Shown in pieces: positions 61,163 through 64,000 of a DNA stretch of 64,000 nucleotides. Source of the DNA: Martinezella lusitana. GTDB lineage: Bacteria > Pseudomonadota > Alphaproteobacteria > Rhizobiales > Rhizobiaceae. Position 1 is the first letter of the stretch; every line of letters begins with the position of its first letter. Under the pieces are notes generated by a model. The model saw only the letters and a list, made by a program, of their open reading frames with translations. It was not told the DNA's origin and ran no database searches. The stretch lies in the NCBI RefSeq assembly GCF_016901135.1, contig NZ_JAFEVL010000048.1, forward strand, positions 769,476 through 833,475, written 5' to 3'. The position numbers were made by a program, and so were the translations under genes.

Positions 61163-61810
61163 ATGGCATTCGCGTTAGCCACGGTCGGGATGATTTACTG
61201 CATTGGGATGGTGGTTCTGTTGCCATTTAAGCGCACCAGAAAATTCGCCTTCCGAACCGGCTTGCTTGCCGCAATCGTTACAATTCCCGCAATGATCATT
61301 GGAGGTGTTCAGCTAAACGAGGATGCGCAGAAAGCTGGCTTTAGGAACTTAGAAGACAAAGCCAACGCCGAAAAAGCCGGCATCGCGGACGCAAAAATAT
61401 GGAACGAACGACGGGTTGATTTTTTGTCTAAGTGGTCGGCAGAAGAGCGGCAGAAAGAAGCCGACGCAAAGCGAACGCAGGCCGATCAACAGCGTAACTC
61501 AGATGCCGCCTGCAAGGCTGACTTTAACTGCTGGACCAACAAATTCCAGCATGCCGCGACGAATGCTTGCTCCCCGCGAATTGAACGTCTTGCAAAGAAT
61601 AATTTCGAGTGGACCGACAGCTTCACCTCTCCCAAATTTCCGAGGGCGGTCATCGCTCCTAACGGTGAGATGATTACTTACGCTGGCGACAAGATGAAAA
61701 TGCAAAACGCCTTCACAGCCTGGACGATCGTAACCTATGAGTGCGATTTTGACACCCAGTCGGGAATTGCCGTAGCGGTGCGTGCAAATCCTGGACAACT
61801 ATCGAATTGA
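61163..61810 (+). CDS. Membrane-anchored hypothetical protein (215 aa)
   Basis: Two N-terminal hydrophobic helices (about 2-19 and 33-50) precede a charged helical region (EDAQKAGFRNLEDKANAEKAGIADAKIWNERRVDFLSKWSAEERQKEADAKRTQADQQR) and a Cys-containing C-terminal domain (CKADFNCWTNKF, CSPRIERLAKNNFEWTDSF). AGAGGTG lies upstream. It may be a periplasm-facing coiled-coil protein of the lipoprotein operon. Confidence 0.65.
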   Translation: MAFALATVGMIYCIGMVVLLPFKRTRKFAFRTGLLAAIVTIPAMIIGGVQLNEDAQKAGFRNLEDKANAEKAGIADAKIWNERRVDFLSKWSAEERQKEADAKRTQADQQRNSDAACKADFNCWTNKFQHAATNACSPRIERLAKNNFEWTDSFTSPKFPRAVIAPNGEMITYAGDKMKMQNAFTAWTIVTYECDFDTQSGIAVAVRANPGQLSN

Positions 61811-62048
61811 TGTCGCCGTCAGATCAAATGTTGGTAGGCGTCACGGCTTTCTTGGTCACCCACACATGTCACCTACTTTGGGCGCATTTTCTCAACTCGA
61901 TTTATATTTCCTGGCGCCCAAGAGGATTTTCGAGAGAGATACTTGAGACGTCACAGCTTGTAGCCGCCACAACCGGTACTTGACGAAAAGCTCGCAAATG
62001 TGCTGCCGTGACATTGGGCGCCTGCCCGTTCGGGATTGGGGATCACTA

Positions 62049-62390
62049 ATGCGGAAAATATTAAGTGCGGTGATCGTCGCAACTTCTCTTGCGTCGTGCG
62101 TTTCTTCGTCTGGCGAAGATGTTCCAACCCCGAGCGGACAAATGATGCACCAAGCAAAGTGCAACGGATCACCGAACGGCTGCTTGAAAACCGCTGCACA
62201 GGCTTGTCATGGTCCTTACCAAGTTCTTGATAGTTCCAGCAACGCTGGGGGTCTGGTTGCCGATATCATCCCCGGCCCGGTCACGTGGTACCGAATGAGC
62301 TACCAATGCGGAAAATCCGATGGGCGTATGCCATCCTTCCCATTCAGAGGACAAGAATACACACGTCCACGCCCGCCGTGCCGGCAATGA
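62049..62390 (+). CDS. Lipoprotein (113 aa)
   Basis: The ATG at 62049 gives MRKILSAVIVATSLASC, a signal peptide with lipobox. GGGGATC lies 4 bases upstream. The mature part is rich in Cys, Pro and Gly (CNGSPNGCLKTAAQAC). It is the third exported protein of the group. Function unknown. Confidence 0.65.
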   Translation: MRKILSAVIVATSLASCVSSSGEDVPTPSGQMMHQAKCNGSPNGCLKTAAQACHGPYQVLDSSSNAGGLVADIIPGPVTWYRMSYQCGKSDGRMPSFPFRGQEYTRPRPPCRQ

Positions 62391-62578
62391 GAACAACGAA
62401 TTGCAACAGATTTGGCAATAATGTCACTTGCACGACCTTTTAGACTTTGCGATCGCATTCGCTCCCTAGCATCGCAGCAGACAATCGGATAGCGCGCTAG
62501 GGGGCGCTGAAGACCTCGTCTCGGGTGCAGTAGGCCGCCACTTTTCGCGCACGAACTAACAGCTGTCACTCGTAGGAC

Positions 62579-63154
62579 ATGGATTTGGAGGGGGATTTGG
62601 TAATCTACGAAAGTAAGTTCATTGGCGATTTCAAGCTTGGCGACAACATAGTCTTCAATTTGCGCGTTCTAAAAACTCTCTACGCCTTTCGAGCGCAAGG
62701 AAACCCCGCTCAAAAGCGTTACCTCCAGAAACCAATAACGCTCCTGAACATTTCGATTATTGAGGCCACACTTTACGATTTCCATCTGCGGATTAAGTCG
62801 TTCACACGTGAAGGCGTCGGGCTTCCACAAAAAATGCTCGACGCGATCCGGGGAAAGCAGATTGACGAATTTGAAAAATACATCGCCAGCGCAAAGAAGA
62901 ATGACTTTTTCGAACTGAAGGACACGGATTTCTATGACAAGCTGGACGAACTTCGCAAACTGCGAAACCGCGTCCACATTCAAAACACGAAAAATCATTT
63001 CGAAAGAGATGACAGCCAAGCGTTCAGCGAAGCGCGGATGGTCCTTTCGGAACAAGCTCTTGAACAAGTGATTAAGACGTTGGCGGAAAAGCACCCTCGC
63101 GATCATAAATACGTTCAGAAATTTGAGCTGCCATGGGACAGCCATTTGGCATGA
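62579..63154 (+). CDS. HEPN-like protein (191 aa), gene 1 of an overlapping pair
   Basis: A helical protein with the HEPN-type motif LRKLRNRVHIQN (R126...H133, and R129-N at the helix) after YDKLDE. The start may be the TTG at 62597, which has GGAGGGGG upstream; the ATG at 62579 is used here. The N-terminal half is not recognised. Its stop overlaps the next start (ATGA), so the two HEPN-like proteins are made together. Confidence 0.65.
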   Translation: MDLEGDLVIYESKFIGDFKLGDNIVFNLRVLKTLYAFRAQGNPAQKRYLQKPITLLNISIIEATLYDFHLRIKSFTREGVGLPQKMLDAIRGKQIDEFEKYIASAKKNDFFELKDTDFYDKLDELRKLRNRVHIQNTKNHFERDDSQAFSEARMVLSEQALEQVIKTLAEKHPRDHKYVQKFELPWDSHLA

Positions 63155-63840
63155 CGTTCGATTTCGAGAAAGCTACTGCGGAGCTGGACGTTCTTCGCGG
63201 GTTCATTGATTTCGTCAACAATCAGGTGGGCGTCTATATGGATTGCCTGTCGGGGTTTGAGGGTAATCAAGTCCGCATTCATAGGCAGGTTGCACGGGTG
63301 CAACGCCGAACAGGTCAGCGGATCGAAAACGGCCAACCTGTGATGATGTACGCCAGCATCGAAGACCCCACGATGCCTGATGTCATTCACCATAGAATTA
63401 TCCGGGCCAACGACTTTATCTCGGTCAATGCCGAACGGGGTTTCAACGAGCAGCAAATCTGTTGGTCAATTATCGCATTCATGTTCGCGTTCTGGGATGA
63501 ACAGGTTCGGCCCCAAATTGCCCGAATTAGAGGTGTCGAGCCGGGAAAGGTGGCGGTTGATGCATTGGGTGATCTGCGACTTATCCGGAATAGCATCATC
63601 CATAACAAGGGTATTATCTCCGCCCCTGACCACGAAAAACTAAAGAAAATGAAGGAATTGGTGATTGCCGGGGAACGAGTGTCATTGTCTCATGATCAGA
63701 TGCACAAGCTGTTTGTTCTAATAAAGCAGGCCATCGGGGCGATAATTCTGGAATACACGGGCCATCTTCCGGGCGCACCCAATCCATCGGAAATCGTCGG
63801 GGTGGCAATCCAAAGCGGTGGACCTTCTCGAAAGGCATAG
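63151..63840 (+). CDS. HEPN-like protein (229 aa), gene 2 of an overlapping pair
   Basis: The ATG at 63151 overlaps the stop of gene 1. The motif DLRLIRNSIIHNKGI (R146-N...H151) is a clear HEPN RNxxxH. The preceding helices (GFNEQQICWSIIAFMFAFWDEQVRPQIARIRG) resemble HEPN-type bundles. A pair of small HEPN proteins without a visible nucleotidyltransferase is unusual. The IS66-type element begins about 30 bp downstream. Confidence 0.65.
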   Translation: MTFDFEKATAELDVLRGFIDFVNNQVGVYMDCLSGFEGNQVRIHRQVARVQRRTGQRIENGQPVMMYASIEDPTMPDVIHHRIIRANDFISVNAERGFNEQQICWSIIAFMFAFWDEQVRPQIARIRGVEPGKVAVDALGDLRLIRNSIIHNKGIISAPDHEKLKKMKELVIAGERVSLSHDQMHKLFVLIKQAIGAIILEYTGHLPGAPNPSEIVGVAIQSGGPSRKA

Positions 63841-63873
63841 TGCGTGCAATTAATGCACAAGGTCAGGTGTAGC

Positions 63874-64000
63874 GTGAGCGTCCGGTGAGCCGGTTTTGGT
63901 TAGGTGCGGAATTAGCTCAAGTTACGACACAGATGATTCATTTGTGACGTAACAGGGTATGAATGGCCAAGGTTGAGATCCTGACGGGTGCCGAGCGACA
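63874..64000 (+). mobile_element. Left end of an IS66-family insertion sequence (cut by the window edge)
   Basis: GTGAGCGTCCGGTGAGCCGG resembles the IS66-type terminal inverted repeat (GTAAGCG...GCCGG style). The frame that follows reads MAKVEILTGAER, the usual start of IS66 TnpA. The right end and target duplication are outside the window. Confidence 0.6.
63963..64000 (+). CDS. IS66 TnpA-like protein, 5' end only
   Basis: Only the first 12 codons are visible (MAKVEILTGAER). In IS66 elements TnpA is a small accessory HTH protein. The reading frame continues past the window edge. Confidence 0.55.
   Translation, partial: MAKVEILTGAER

Noticed and set aside
1..64000. CRISPR array
   Set aside because: No regularly spaced identical 24-40 base repeats were seen on reading the window, and no Cas-like protein is encoded.

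Overview
The window reads as part of a Rhizobium-type alphaproteobacterial genome (Rhizobium/Agrobacterium group). The evidence is moderate-to-high GC, dense divergent operons of carbohydrate ABC transporters, a cobalamin-dependent methionine synthase behind a palindromic operator, a TfuA-like protein, an ETFB-lysine-methyltransferase-like enzyme and an IS66-type end. No rRNA, intact tRNA or CRISPR array was found.

Layout. 1-3160: most of metH (minus strand, running off the left edge), with a perfect 20-bp palindrome in its promoter region. 3.4-5.2 kb: an AGE-family sugar epimerase/isomerase and a UPF0303/HbpS-like protein. 5.2-10.3 kb: a surface-polysaccharide group (TupA-like ATP-grasp protein, Wzx-like flippase, GumK-like glycosyltransferase, secreted polysaccharide lyase). 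10.4-12.2 kb: small hypotheticals and a TIM-barrel epimerase. 12.3-21 kb: a decayed prophage with a chimeric DUF2213/holin gene, portal, terminase subunits, early-type small genes and a CI-like S24 repressor with matching operators on both sides. A host-type methyltransferase sits inside it. 21.3-23.1 kb: a FixJ-like regulator and its kinase. 23.7-27.2 kb: an ABC transporter (ATPase and double permease) behind a small ORF with a structured leader. 27.5-30.8 kb: a TfuA-like protein divergent from a SARP/TPR-type regulator and a 72-aa peptide.

31.8-49.2 kb is a carbohydrate/polyol catabolic block. One MalK-type ABC importer comes with a Zn-dehydrogenase, an FGGY kinase and a dihydroxyacetone-kinase-like enzyme. 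One ribose-type importer comes with an isomerase, a RpiR regulator and a PfkB kinase. A GntR regulator and a DhnA/LsrF-type aldolase lie between them. A shared 15-bp sequence upstream of the solute-binding protein and of the aldolase suggests that the GntR protein co-regulates both.

49.3-64 kb is accessory DNA with lower gene density, many small unrecognised genes and AT-rich promoters. It holds an HNH-like gene, a ribbon-helix-helix protein, an Apea/HEPN-like protein with a serine recombinase between imperfect direct repeats, and a likely 33-aa peptide gene with its own terminator. It also holds a HigB-like/HTH/DUF6941-like three-gene cassette, lipoproteins, an overlapping pair of HEPN-like genes, and the edge of an IS66-type element. 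A 14-bp palindrome occurs twice exactly and once nearly in this region. The HEPN genes, the toxin-antitoxin-like cassette and the short peptide make it the most likely place for an undescribed defence or addiction system. The TfuA/SARP/peptide locus is the best candidate for an undescribed peptide-modification system.
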